14,751 nt of DNA from an uncultured Coprococcus sp. (GCA_900548315.1 URJU01000034.1:1-14751), one strand, 5' to 3'; shown: positions 7,017 through 14,686, numbered from the stretch's first letter. The notes: generated from the sequence alone by a model not told the origin. Numbers and translations are program-made.

Positions 7017-8261
7017 ATGAATAAGAAGATATATGACGGTTATACATATGTAGACGGTGGCGTGTGTGCTGCAAAGGGTTTCACAGCAAATGGACTTAAC
7101 TGTGGACTGAACCCTGATAAGAATAAGAATGATCTCGGAATGGTATTTTCAGAGGTGCCATGTGTGGCAGCAGGCGTGTATACACAGAACAAGGTGAAGG
7201 GCGCGCCGGTTACAGTTACCAAGGAGCACCTGAAGAAGTCTGGCAACAAGGCACAGGCAGTTATTGTGAACTCCAAGAATGCCAACACATGCAACGCAGA
7301 TGGAATAGAGAAGGCTGAGAAGATATCCCAGCTTGCAGCGGATGCCCTTGGCATAGATGTGAACCTTGTCATCAATGCTTCAACAGGTGTCATCGGACAG
7401 ATCATCCCTATCGAGCCATTTGAGGAGCATATGAAAGAGCTTGCAGACGGTCTCTCAGCAGACGGCAACGACAAGGCGGCAAATGCTATCATGACCACAG
7501 ACACAGTTGATAAGCAGGTTGCTGTCCAGTTTGATATAGACGGTGTGACATGTACTTTAGGCGGTATGGCAAAGGGAAGCGGAATGATCCATCCAAACAT
7601 GGCTACAACGCTTAATTTCATCACATCAGACATAGCCATCACATCAGAGCTTATCCAGAAGGCGCTCTCAGAGATCGTAAAGGTTACTTACAACTGTCTC
7701 TCAGTGGATGGAGACCAGTCCACAAATGATACCCTGACAGTCATGGCAAATGGACTTGCGGGCAACAAGCTCATCGACACGGAGAATGAAGCATATGAGA
7801 AGTTCAAGAAGGCACTCTACATAGTTATGGAGTGCATGACCATGATGCTCGCCTCGGACGGTGAGGGCGCAACCAAGATGATCGAGTGCACAGTTGCAGG
7901 AGCACCTGACCTTGACACAGCCATCATAGTTGCAAAGAGCGTTATCCGCTCCCCACTTACAAAGTGCGCTATGTTCGGCGAGGATGCCAACTGGGGACGT
8001 ATCCTCTGTGCCATAGGATATGCGGAGGCTGACTTTGATATAGATAAGGTTGCAGTAGATCTTGAGTCAGAATTTGGCGTGGTCCCAGTATGCCGCAACG
8101 GTGCAGGCGTACCATTCTCAGAGGAGAAGGCAGCCAAGGTATTGGGCTCAGATGAGATACACATCAACATAGATCTCGGAATAGGTGAAGTGACAGCCAA
8201 GGCATGGGGCTGTGACCTGACATATGATTACGTGAAGATCAATGGGGATTATCGTTCTTAA
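7017..8261 (+). CDS. argJ: Bifunctional ornithine acetyltransferase / N-acetylglutamate synthase
   Basis: ArgJ moves the acetyl group from N-acetylornithine to glutamate, regenerating N-acetylglutamate and giving ornithine in arginine biosynthesis; bifunctional members also use acetyl-CoA. The 414-residue protein carries GGMAKGSGMIHPNMATTL. The precursor is expected to cleave itself between Ala196 and Thr197, and Thr197 then becomes the nucleophile. The C-terminal block FGEDANWGRILCAIGYA is also diagnostic. An in-frame TTG at 6981 would extend it by 12 residues. I use the ATG at 7017 because AGAAGGG (6999-7005) lies upstream, 11 nt away, and the family usually starts with a short lead before DGG. 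No other arg gene is adjacent, which is unusual because clostridial argJ often sits with argC, argB and argD. Whether it is bifunctional cannot be seen. Confidence 0.93.
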   Translation: MNKKIYDGYTYVDGGVCAAKGFTANGLNCGLNPDKNKNDLGMVFSEVPCVAAGVYTQNKVKGAPVTVTKEHLKKSGNKAQAVIVNSKNANTCNADGIEKAEKISQLAADALGIDVNLVINASTGVIGQIIPIEPFEEHMKELADGLSADGNDKAANAIMTTDTVDKQVAVQFDIDGVTCTLGGMAKGSGMIHPNMATTLNFITSDIAITSELIQKALSEIVKVTYNCLSVDGDQSTNDTLTVMANGLAGNKLIDTENEAYEKFKKALYIVMECMTMMLASDGEGATKMIECTVAGAPDLDTAIIVAKSVIRSPLTKCAMFGEDANWGRILCAIGYAEADFDIDKVAVDLESEFGVVPVCRNGAGVPFSEEKAAKVLGSDEIHINIDLGIGEVTAKAWGCDLTYDYVKINGDYRS

Positions 8262-8290
8262 TATATCAAACAAATCAGGGAGACAGCCGA

Positions 8291-9358
8291 ATGCCATTTA
8301 AGATTATTAGAAGTGATATAACAAAAGTCCATGCAGATGCAATAGTAAATACGGCAAATCCGCACGTTGCCGTGGGAGCTGGCGTGGACTCTGCAATATA
8401 TGCGGCTGCGGGGCGTGACAGGCTTCTGAAGGCAAGGGCAAAGGTTGGAACTCTGGCGGCTGGAGAGGTTGGAATCACGAAAGCATTTGATCTTCCGGCG
8501 AGATACATTATTCATTCAAGCGGACCTGCCTGGGTGGATGGAAGACATCAGGAGCCGGAGCTTCTCAGAAGGTGTTATGACAAAGCATTAGTTATGGCAT
8601 ATGTACACAGATGTAAGTCGATTGCATTTCCACTGATGGCTACGGGCTCTTACGGCTTTCCTAAAGAGCTTGGAATTCAGATCGCAATTGATGCATTTAC
8701 ATCATTTCTGCAGGAGCATGAGATGGACATCACGCTTGTGGTGTTTGATGATCATTCATATCATGTATCAGGAAAATGGTATGATGATGTGAAGAGCTTC
8801 ATAGATGACGAATATGTTGCTGAAAAAAATCTTAGTGAATATCGCACTTTGTCATCGTCTGATGAATGCCAAGACACTGCAAGGTTCGATGAAGAATATC
8901 TTTGCGGTCAACATAGACCTCAGTTTATGGAATATGGAACACTGGCACAGTCAGGTAAGAGTTCGGGAATACATGAAAACAACTCAAATGGTTCTTTGGA
9001 CGACATGCTTAAGGGCATATATACGGACAGCTTTGAAAAACATCTGCAGCAGTTAATCAACAAAAAGGGGCTTAAGAATTCAGAGGTTTACACTGCGGCA
9101 AATATAAGCAAGCAGTATTTCTCAAAGCTCCTGAAGGGCAGGATAAAGCCGTCGAAGGAAAAAGTTCTGTCACTGGCAGTCGGGCTTCGCCTGAATCTTG
9201 ATGAGACTGTTGACTTCCTGGGGCTTGCCGGATACGCACTCTCACCGATCTCTCAGACGGACAAGATCGTGGAGTATCATATAGTACATAAAGAATACAG
9301 CGTCATAAAGATCAATATAGTTCTGTTCGACTATGGACTTGCCTCGCTGTCAGAATAA
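8291..9358 (+). CDS. Macrodomain protein with C-terminal helix-turn-helix domain
   Basis: This 355-residue fusion has a MacroD-type macrodomain at about 1-175. It shows VNTANP (Asn23), AVGAGVD (Asp33), the IIHSSGPAW strand and the phosphate loop TGSYGFP (118-124). Asn and Asp at these places are the residues used by MacroD enzymes to bind or hydrolyse ADP-ribose esters. A serine-rich, low-complexity linker follows (about 180-240). The C-terminal domain (247 to about 320) reads SFEKHLQQLINKKGLKNSEV, then NISKQYFSKLLKG and LALAVGL-like helices ending in FLGLAGYALSP. This is a Cro/XRE-like helix-turn-helix pattern that recurs behind different sensor domains in Lachnospiraceae. It lies 29 bp after argJ with AGGGAG 8 nt before the ATG, so it is probably co-transcribed. 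Predicted role: ADP-ribose-dependent regulation (inference). Confidence 0.85.
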   Translation: MPFKIIRSDITKVHADAIVNTANPHVAVGAGVDSAIYAAAGRDRLLKARAKVGTLAAGEVGITKAFDLPARYIIHSSGPAWVDGRHQEPELLRRCYDKALVMAYVHRCKSIAFPLMATGSYGFPKELGIQIAIDAFTSFLQEHEMDITLVVFDDHSYHVSGKWYDDVKSFIDDEYVAEKNLSEYRTLSSSDECQDTARFDEEYLCGQHRPQFMEYGTLAQSGKSSGIHENNSNGSLDDMLKGIYTDSFEKHLQQLINKKGLKNSEVYTAANISKQYFSKLLKGRIKPSKEKVLSLAVGLRLNLDETVDFLGLAGYALSPISQTDKIVEYHIVHKEYSVIKINIVLFDYGLASLSE

Positions 9359-9374
9359 AACAAAGTAAAATGAG

Positions 9375-9404
9375 AAGGTCGCCTGCGGGGTGACCTTTTT
9401 GTTT
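9375..9404 (+). terminator. Intrinsic terminator after the macrodomain gene
   Basis: AAGGTCGCC (9375-9383) pairs with GGTGACCTT (9389-9397), with one G-U, around a 5-nt loop. TTTTTGTTT follows. It ends the argJ-macrodomain transcript. Confidence 0.9.
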
Positions 9405-9474
9405 GTTATACAGGTTATTATTAACTCATATTAAGGGAAAGCAGAGTGGACATGCCAAGGTTAATTTCTAAAAC

Positions 9475-9487
9475 GCACGTGCATGCA
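9475..9487. promoter_or_regulatory. Two overlapping 8-bp palindromes upstream of the vWA gene
   Basis: GCACGTGC (9475-9482) and TGCATGCA (9480-9487) are perfect palindromes sharing three bases. They lie just before a weak promoter-like pair: TTTACA at 9493-9498, then 16 nt and TACATA at 9515-9520 with an upstream TG. They may form an operator for a dimeric DNA-binding protein, possibly the neighbouring macrodomain-HTH protein; this is inference. Confidence 0.35.
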
Positions 9488-9556
9488 GATTGTTTACACA
9501 TTTGCATTTCCTGATACATAAAAACACTAAGATAAAAGAATGTGAGGTTGATGATT

Positions 9557-10288
9557 ATGAAAAAAGGACTTACGGAGATAGTATTTATTCTGGACAGAAG
9601 TGGTTCAATGCACGGACTTGAGGCTGACACGATAGGTGGATTCAATTCAATGATGGAAAAGCAGAAGAAAGATAGCGGTGATGATGGAGAGGCGTACGTT
9701 TCGACTGTGCTCTTTGACGACTTCAGCAGAGTACTGCACGACAGGATTCCTATTGAGAATGTACCAGAGATGACGGACAATGACTATTACGTGGGTGGCT
9801 GCACAGCACTGCTTGATGCGCTTGGAGGTGCGATTCACCATATCGGCAATATCCACAAGTATGCAAGAAAAGGGGATGTGCCTGAGAAGACATTGTTCGT
9901 GATAATCACAGACGGAATGGAGAACGCCAGCCGGAATTACAGCTATGAGATGATACAGAAGATGGTTAAGCGCCAGCAGAAAAAGTATGGCTGGGAATTC
10001 ATCTTCATCGGAGCAAATATCGATGCTGTCATGGAGGCAGGACGCTTTGGAATAAGACCTGAGCGGGCGGTAAATTATGTGTGCGACGAGGCTGGAACAG
10101 AGAATGTGTATGGAGCTGTAGGGAATGCGGTGCATGCGATGCGCTCATCCGAGCCGATGGCGGGGGCTACCGCCCTCGATGACAGGGAATGGAGTACAAA
10201 GCTTGATGAGGATTATATAAAGCGTGGCAGAGGACAAACAACTATATCTTCCGTTTCCGGCAGTATGAATGGGAAGCAAACTGTCTGA
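9557..10288 (+). CDS. Von Willebrand factor type A domain protein, small cytoplasmic
   Basis: This 243-residue protein is nearly all one vWA domain. The metal-ion-dependent adhesion site is intact: DRSGS (Asp13, Ser15, Ser17), Thr83 in GGCTALLDAL and Asp119 in IITDGMENAS. There is no signal peptide and no membrane helix, so it should act in the cytoplasm. The last 50 residues (from about AGATALDDREWS) are polar and look disordered. In-frame starts also exist at 9542 (GTG) and 9551 (ATG). I choose 9557 because GAGG (9544-9547) then stands 9 nt upstream. Cytoplasmic vWA proteins of this kind usually act as scaffolds or partners of AAA, kinase or stress proteins, but no such partner is adjacent. 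Its neighbour is the macrodomain-HTH gene, across a terminator. Function unknown. Confidence 0.85.
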   Translation: MKKGLTEIVFILDRSGSMHGLEADTIGGFNSMMEKQKKDSGDDGEAYVSTVLFDDFSRVLHDRIPIENVPEMTDNDYYVGGCTALLDALGGAIHHIGNIHKYARKGDVPEKTLFVIITDGMENASRNYSYEMIQKMVKRQQKKYGWEFIFIGANIDAVMEAGRFGIRPERAVNYVCDEAGTENVYGAVGNAVHAMRSSEPMAGATALDDREWSTKLDEDYIKRGRGQTTISSVSGSMNGKQTV

Positions 10289-10401
10289 CTCACTTGCGTT
10301 TTGCACAGCAAAAAGTAAAAGTTTTCCATATCAAAGTTTACTTGTATGATGTACAATATCACCATATGGAATTGAGCAAAGATATATTGGGAGGTAGGCA
10401 G

Positions 10402-13173
10402 ATGGAAGACAGAGTACTTGACTGGGCAGTATACGAGAAGACAGCCCGTGAGATGGCTGCAGAGGGACTTGTTCTGCTAAAGAACGACAACAAAGCTCTG
10501 CCACTTAAGCAGGGAGAAACGGTTTCTGTATTTGGACGTATGCAGAACCATTATTATAAGAGTGGAACCGGTTCGGGCGGCATGGTGAATGTTGCCAGAG
10601 TGGTAGGAATCCTTGATGCACTTAATGAGTGCAAGGATGTGAATGTCAATCAGAAACTGGCAGAGACTTATGCCGCATGGGATAAGGAACATCCTGTGGA
10701 GCTGGGACTTGGCTGGGGACAGGAGCCGTGGTCACAGGCAGAGATGCCGGTTACAGAGGAGCTCGTGCAGGAAGCTGCCGGCGAGTCGGATTCAGCCATA
10801 GTGATAATTGCAAGAACAGCTGGTGAGGACAAGGACAATACACTTGAAAAAGGAGCTTTTATGCTCACTGATATAGAGACTGATATGCTTAGACTTGTCA
10901 GAGAGAATTTCCAGAAGATGGTTGTTCTCTTGAATGTCGGCGGTCTTATAGATATGTCATTTCTTGACACGATCTCTCCAGATGCCTGTATGTATGTATG
11001 GCAGGGCGGAATGGTCGGAGGATATGGAGTGGCTGATGTGCTCGTAGGGGATGTCAGCCCTTCAGGAAAACTCACAGACACGATAGCCTACGATATCAAG
11101 GATTATCCTGCGTATGACAACTTCGGCGGCGAAGAGAGAAACTTCTACGCTGAGGATATCTATGTGGGATACCGTTACTTTGAGACATTTGCAAAGGATA
11201 AGGTCAGATATCCGTTTGGATACGGATTGTCATACACAGACTTCAAGATCGGCGTAAAGCATGCAAGCCTGGATTTTGAAAAAGGCGTGGCGAATATCTG
11301 TGTCAAAGTCACAAATACAGGAAAGAGACTTGGCAAGGAGGTTGTCCAGGTGTACGGTGAGATGCCTCAGGGCAGGCTTGGCAAGCCATCCAGAGTACTC
11401 ATTGATTTTGCAAAGACAAAGGAGCTTGTTCCGGGACTTTGCGATGAGCTGAAGTTTGAGATCCCGCTTGACCGTATGGCATCATTTGACGATTCGGGAG
11501 TCACGGGCCATAGAAACTGTTATGTGCTTGAAGCTGGAGACTACACTATCCATGTAGGAAACAGCATAAGAAATACAACAGAGTGTCTGTTCTTTGAGCT
11601 TGCCGAGACCGTGGAGCTTCAGAAACTTCAGGAGGCACTTGCACCATATGAGAAGTTTGACCGCATGAAACCATTCTGTGATGAGAACGGCAGGATGCTT
11701 ATAGAGTATGAGGAGACACCTCTAGTCACTGTTGATATGTATGACAGGAGAGAGCAGGAGCTGCCGGAGGAGATACCGGTTACCGGTGACAAGGGAATTA
11801 TGCTTCTTGATGTAAGGGAAGGCAGGGCCACCATGGATGAGTTTATAGCGCAGTTTGATGATGAGGATCTGGCATGTTTTGTCCGCGGCGAGGGAATGGG
11901 AAGTTCTCTTGTGACGGCGGGAACAGCGTCAGCATTTGCCGGGGTATCGCCAAATTTGATCGCACATAAGATTCCGTCGGTGTGCTGTGATGACGGACCA
12001 TCGGGAATGAGACTCGACTCAGGTATGAAGGCATTCTCACTTCCAAATGGCACTCTGTGCGGATGCTCATTCAACCGGGAACTGAATACAAGGCTTTATG
12101 CACTTCTCGGACTTGAGATGACAGCAAATAAGGTTGAGGTTCTTCTTGGACCGGGAATGAATATCCACCGTCACCCGCTTAATGGACGAAACTTTGAGTA
12201 TTTCTCCGAGGATCCATACCTTACGGGTTCTATTGCAGCTGCACAGTTAGAGGGACTTAAGTCCAGCGGCGTGTCCGGAACAATCAAGCATTTTTGCGGA
12301 AATAATCAGGAGTATCACCGCCATACAACGGATTCGGTCATCTCCCAGAGGGCACTCAGGGAGATATACCTGAAGGGATTTGAGATAGCTGTCAAGTCAG
12401 GATATGCCGACTCTGTCATGACAACATATGGTCTGGTAAATGGTCTCTACACCGCAGGAAGTTATGATCTGAATACCACGATACTCAGAAATGAGTGGGG
12501 ATTTACAGGCGTGGTCATGACAGATTGGTGGGCATCCATCAACCGCAGAGGTGTGGAGCCGGATGCAAATGACTTTGCGACTATGATACAGGCACAGAAT
12601 GACATGTATATGTGCTGCCCGGACGGCTCGAAGAATATGGGCGGAGACAATGTCATAGAGGCACTTCATGACGGACGTATATTGAGAGCTGAGCTTCAGA
12701 GGATTGCAAATAATGTGTGTAACTTTGCGATGAATACGAATGCATTTAAGCGTCTTGTGGGAGACCCTGTAAATATAGAGATAATAAACCGTCCAAAGCA
12801 AGCGGACGATTTTTCAATAGATGATGTGGAATACATCAATGTCGACAGAGACATACTTATAGATCTGACAGAGAAGGCCAGCACCGCCGACACGAATTAT
12901 GTCATAGCCCTTGATGTTGAACATCCGGGAGAGTATGCCGTGAGCTTGAGGGGAAGCTCGACTCTTGAAAAGCTTGCCCAGCTGCCGTGTACCCTGTTTT
13001 TCAACGGATTCCCTGTGAGCAACTTCACATTTAACGGAACGGGTGGCAAGGATGTTGTGATCAGGAAAGAGGTCAAATTTTACGGCAGATTCAATGTGCT
13101 CCGACTGTATGTGAAGTCAAATGGACTCGATTTGAAAGATATAGAATTCAGTTTTGAGAAGGATCTGCAGTGA
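10402..13173 (+). CDS. Glycoside hydrolase family 3 beta-glucosidase-like enzyme, reversed domain order
   Basis: This 923-residue retaining beta-glycosidase begins with the domain normally found second. The GH3_C alpha/beta sandwich spans about 12-270, with ARTAGED and Glu142 as the likely acid/base. Next is an FnIII-like domain from FGYGLSYTDF (about 272) to about 400. The GH3_N barrel (about 490-780) includes DGPSGMR, GPGMNIHRHPLNGRNFEYF, KHFCGNNQE and the nucleophile motif VVMTDWW (Asp708). A beta-rich C-terminal tail follows. The same order is known in beta-glucosidases of Ruminococcus and Butyrivibrio. No signal peptide is present, so it probably cleaves imported oligosaccharides or glycosides. 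The start at 10402 has GGGAGG (10389-10394) 7 nt upstream; an in-frame TTG at 10294 would add an unlikely lead of 36 residues. Exact sugar specificity is open (glucosides, xylosides or arabinosides). Confidence 0.92.
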   Translation: MEDRVLDWAVYEKTAREMAAEGLVLLKNDNKALPLKQGETVSVFGRMQNHYYKSGTGSGGMVNVARVVGILDALNECKDVNVNQKLAETYAAWDKEHPVELGLGWGQEPWSQAEMPVTEELVQEAAGESDSAIVIIARTAGEDKDNTLEKGAFMLTDIETDMLRLVRENFQKMVVLLNVGGLIDMSFLDTISPDACMYVWQGGMVGGYGVADVLVGDVSPSGKLTDTIAYDIKDYPAYDNFGGEERNFYAEDIYVGYRYFETFAKDKVRYPFGYGLSYTDFKIGVKHASLDFEKGVANICVKVTNTGKRLGKEVVQVYGEMPQGRLGKPSRVLIDFAKTKELVPGLCDELKFEIPLDRMASFDDSGVTGHRNCYVLEAGDYTIHVGNSIRNTTECLFFELAETVELQKLQEALAPYEKFDRMKPFCDENGRMLIEYEETPLVTVDMYDRREQELPEEIPVTGDKGIMLLDVREGRATMDEFIAQFDDEDLACFVRGEGMGSSLVTAGTASAFAGVSPNLIAHKIPSVCCDDGPSGMRLDSGMKAFSLPNGTLCGCSFNRELNTRLYALLGLEMTANKVEVLLGPGMNIHRHPLNGRNFEYFSEDPYLTGSIAAAQLEGLKSSGVSGTIKHFCGNNQEYHRHTTDSVISQRALREIYLKGFEIAVKSGYADSVMTTYGLVNGLYTAGSYDLNTTILRNEWGFTGVVMTDWWASINRRGVEPDANDFATMIQAQNDMYMCCPDGSKNMGGDNVIEALHDGRILRAELQRIANNVCNFAMNTNAFKRLVGDPVNIEIINRPKQADDFSIDDVEYINVDRDILIDLTEKASTADTNYVIALDVEHPGEYAVSLRGSSTLEKLAQLPCTLFFNGFPVSNFTFNGTGGKDVVIRKEVKFYGRFNVLRLYVKSNGLDLKDIEFSFEKDLQ

Positions 13174-13203
13174 GAATAAAATATACAAAGAATTAACATG
13201 AAG

Positions 13204-13238
13204 ACGAGACGGCCGATGAATGGTTGTCTCGTTATTTT
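13204..13238 (+). terminator. Probable intrinsic terminator of the GH3 gene
   Basis: ACGAGACGGCCG (13204-13215) can pair with TGGTTGTCTCGT (13221-13232) through 12 bp including several G-U pairs, with loop ATGAA. The T tract (TATTTT) is short, so termination may be partial. Confidence 0.65.
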
Positions 13239-13260
13239 GAAATCAACAGAACTGTCATAA

Positions 13261-13278
13261 TTCAAGCAATTCAAGCAA
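13261..13278 (+). repeat. Tandem 9-bp direct repeat upstream of the riboswitch promoter
   Basis: TTCAAGCAA occurs twice in succession (13261-13269 and 13270-13278), ending 15 bp before the -35 box. The position would suit an activator site; this could also be chance. Confidence 0.5.
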
Positions 13279-13293
13279 GATTTTGAAAAAATA

Positions 13294-13322
13294 TTGACAT
13301 AGACTGCCATAGATGGTAACCT
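13294..13322 (+). promoter_or_regulatory. Promoter driving the NiCo riboswitch and CDF transporter
   Basis: A perfect TTGACA (13294-13299) is followed after 17 nt by TAACCT (13317-13322). That -10 is weak, but a TG one base upstream makes it extended. Transcription would begin near 13329, about 25 nt before the aptamer. Confidence 0.6.
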
Positions 13323-13354
13323 AAATTAACTCTTTGCACTGCATATAAATCTAC

Positions 13355-13442
13355 AGTACAAACTGAGCAGACCATTGGTGTAAGCCAAGGAGTCGGGCCA
13401 TCATGGCAGTGGAATCTTTACATCCACGGGACAGTAGTTACT
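13355..13442 (+). ncRNA. NiCo riboswitch aptamer (czcD motif)
   Basis: The RNA senses cobalt or nickel. P1 pairs AGTA and ACTG (13355-13365) with CAGT and TACT (13432-13442) around a 3-nt internal loop. The conserved strand CTGAGCAG follows P1. P2 is a CC-TTGG/CCAA-GG hairpin (about 13371-13390). Then come AGTCGGG (family: AGCCGGG) and P3 GCCA/TGGC (13397-13407). P4 is GTGGA/TCCAC (13409-13427), followed by the conserved GGGACAGT (13428-13435). Order, spacing and both conserved joints match the czcD/NiCo family as I recall it. A terminator overlaps its 3' side and a cation diffusion facilitator lies downstream, the standard setting for this class. Confidence 0.92.
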
Positions 13443-13467
13443 AATACTGAGTCGTGGGTGTTTTTTT
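13421..13467 (+). terminator. Riboswitch-controlled intrinsic terminator
   Basis: CATCCACG (13421-13428) pairs with CGTGGGTG (13453-13460). An inner helix CAGTA/TACTG (13432-13436 with 13445-13449) lies across a small internal loop, and seven T follow (13461-13467). The 5' arm includes the P4 3' strand and the GGGACAG joint of the aptamer, so the two folds exclude each other. Metal binding should block termination and switch the transporter on. Confidence 0.9.
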
Positions 13468-13531
13468 ATACTCTTTTAGACATTCTATAAAATCTCCCAC
13501 ATATATTTAGTGATAAGAGCTTTCTGAAATT

Positions 13532-13664
13532 TATTGATCACGCAGACGCGCAGTAAGGCGGTTGGTGCGTCTGTCCATGAGTAGTGGATGTGTCATGTTT
13601 TCAGCGAAAGCATGACATGCAGCACCAGTCATTCACCTGGGGTGACTATCAATAGACTGGTGTT
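13532..13664 (+). promoter_or_regulatory. Unassigned structured leader RNA between riboswitch terminator and transporter start
   Basis: Four hairpins follow one another. Hairpin A pairs CAGACGCGC (13543-13551) with 13565-13573. Hairpin B pairs TCCA with TGGA (13574-13588). Hairpin C is a 12-bp stem with loop AGC (13591-13617). Hairpin D pairs CACCAGTC (13623-13630) with GACTGGTG (13655-13662) and has an inner TCACC/GGTGA helix. TATTGAT (13532-13538) is perfectly complementary to ATCAATA (13648-13654) inside hairpin D, so a pseudoknot can close the whole unit. It matches no riboswitch class I can recall and no open frame fits. It ends about 8 nt before the ribosome binding site. The stretch 13468-13531 is AT-rich and shows nothing clear. 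Confidence 0.6.
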
Positions 13665-13689
13665 CATTTAAGAAAGGATGGCTGATTAT

Positions 13690-14616
13690 ATGGAAAGCGC
13701 AAACAAAATAAGCACGGCGGCATCTGCCGTATCAGAGGATGAGTTTAAAAAGGTTGCAAATAAAGTATCGTTTATAACGATAGTACAGAACGTACTGCTT
13801 TCAGTATTCAAATTATTTGCGGGAATATTTGCACATTCAAATGCAATGATAAGTGATGCGATACATTCTGCATCAGACGTGTTCAGCACCATAATAGTGA
13901 TAATTGGAGTAAAACTAGCGTCGAAGGAATCCGACAAGGAGCATCCTTACGGCCATGAGAGGCTTGAGTGTGTGGCGGCAATCGTGTTGTCTATAGTGCT
14001 GCTGTATACTGGTATCAAGATCGGCTCACAGGCAGTTAAGGACATAATCGGTGGCGATTACCAGAACCTGCAGAAACCAGGGATGCTGGCACTGGTTGCG
14101 GCTGTTGTATCCATTGTCACAAAGGAGATAATGTACTGGTACACAAGACACTATGCGAAGAAGATAGATTCAAGCGCACTTATGGCAGATGCATGGCATC
14201 ACCGCTCAGATGCGCTGTCATCAGTCGGCGCGCTTGTCGGTATCGGTGGTGCGATGATGGGATTCCCGATTATGGATTCCGTTGCAAGTATTGTTATCTT
14301 TGTATTCATAGCTAAGGCGGCATATGATATCTTCAAGGATGCCATGGATAAGATGGTAGATCACTCCTGTGATGATGAGACAGAGAAAGAGATGAGGGAT
14401 TTTGTGCTCGCACAGAAAGAAGTTCTCAGTGTTGATCTTCTCCACACAAGGATATTTGGCAACAAGATATACGTAGATGTGGAGATAGGAGTAAACGGTT
14501 CATATACATTAAGACATGCGCATGAGATAGCGGAAGAGGTCCATGGGGGCATAGAGAAGAATTTTCCAAAGGTAAAGCATGTGATGGTGCATGTAAATCC
14601 TGCGGATGCTTCATAG
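13690..14616 (+). CDS. Cation diffusion facilitator family metal efflux transporter (CzcD-like)
   Basis: This inner-membrane antiporter exports divalent metal ions in exchange for protons. It has six predicted membrane helices (within about 25-210). Metal-site motifs are SDAIHSASD in TM2 and ADAWHHRSDALSS in TM5, and HPYGHER lies in the loop after TM2. A cytoplasmic C-terminal ferredoxin-like domain (about 215-305) carries DLLHTRIFGNKIYVDVEI and HAHEIAEEV. HxxxD in both TM2 and TM5 resembles zinc-type CDF proteins, but the upstream NiCo riboswitch points to cobalt or nickel as the inducing ions. An ATG at 13678 would add four residues, but AAAGG touches it. From 13690 the same AAAGG stands 12 nt upstream, so I prefer 13690; this choice is uncertain. 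Expression should follow riboswitch anti-termination. Confidence 0.9.
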   Translation: MESANKISTAASAVSEDEFKKVANKVSFITIVQNVLLSVFKLFAGIFAHSNAMISDAIHSASDVFSTIIVIIGVKLASKESDKEHPYGHERLECVAAIVLSIVLLYTGIKIGSQAVKDIIGGDYQNLQKPGMLALVAAVVSIVTKEIMYWYTRHYAKKIDSSALMADAWHHRSDALSSVGALVGIGGAMMGFPIMDSVASIVIFVFIAKAAYDIFKDAMDKMVDHSCDDETEKEMRDFVLAQKEVLSVDLLHTRIFGNKIYVDVEIGVNGSYTLRHAHEIAEEVHGGIEKNFPKVKHVMVHVNPADAS

Positions 14617-14647
14617 TAATATAAATAAAATAATAATTCAAAAGTAT

Positions 14648-14686
14648 AAGGCGTTGACCGGTGAGGGCAACGTCTTTTGTTTTTTT
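14648..14686 (+). terminator. Intrinsic terminator of the CDF transporter gene
   Basis: AAGGCGTTG (14648-14656) pairs with CAACGTCTT (14668-14676), with one G-U pair. The T-rich tract TTGTTTTTTT follows (14677-14686). Confidence 0.92.

Noticed and set aside
7040..7642. Reverse-strand frame of 200 codons
   Set aside because: It lies entirely antisense to argJ, has no recognisable domain or ribosome binding site, and has shadow-like composition.
10294..10401. TTG start extending the GH3 enzyme by 36 residues
   Set aside because: The extension is low in conserved character, and the ATG at 10402 has GGGAGG at 7-nt spacing.
13477..13507. Second promoter after the riboswitch terminator (TAGACA, TATATT)
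   Set aside because: The spacing is 19 nt and both boxes are poor; AT-rich sequence gives such matches by chance.
13532..13664. Assignment of the second leader structure to a known riboswitch (Mn/yybP, M-box, cobalamin, fluoride, ZTP)
   Set aside because: None of the conserved core sequences of these classes is present.
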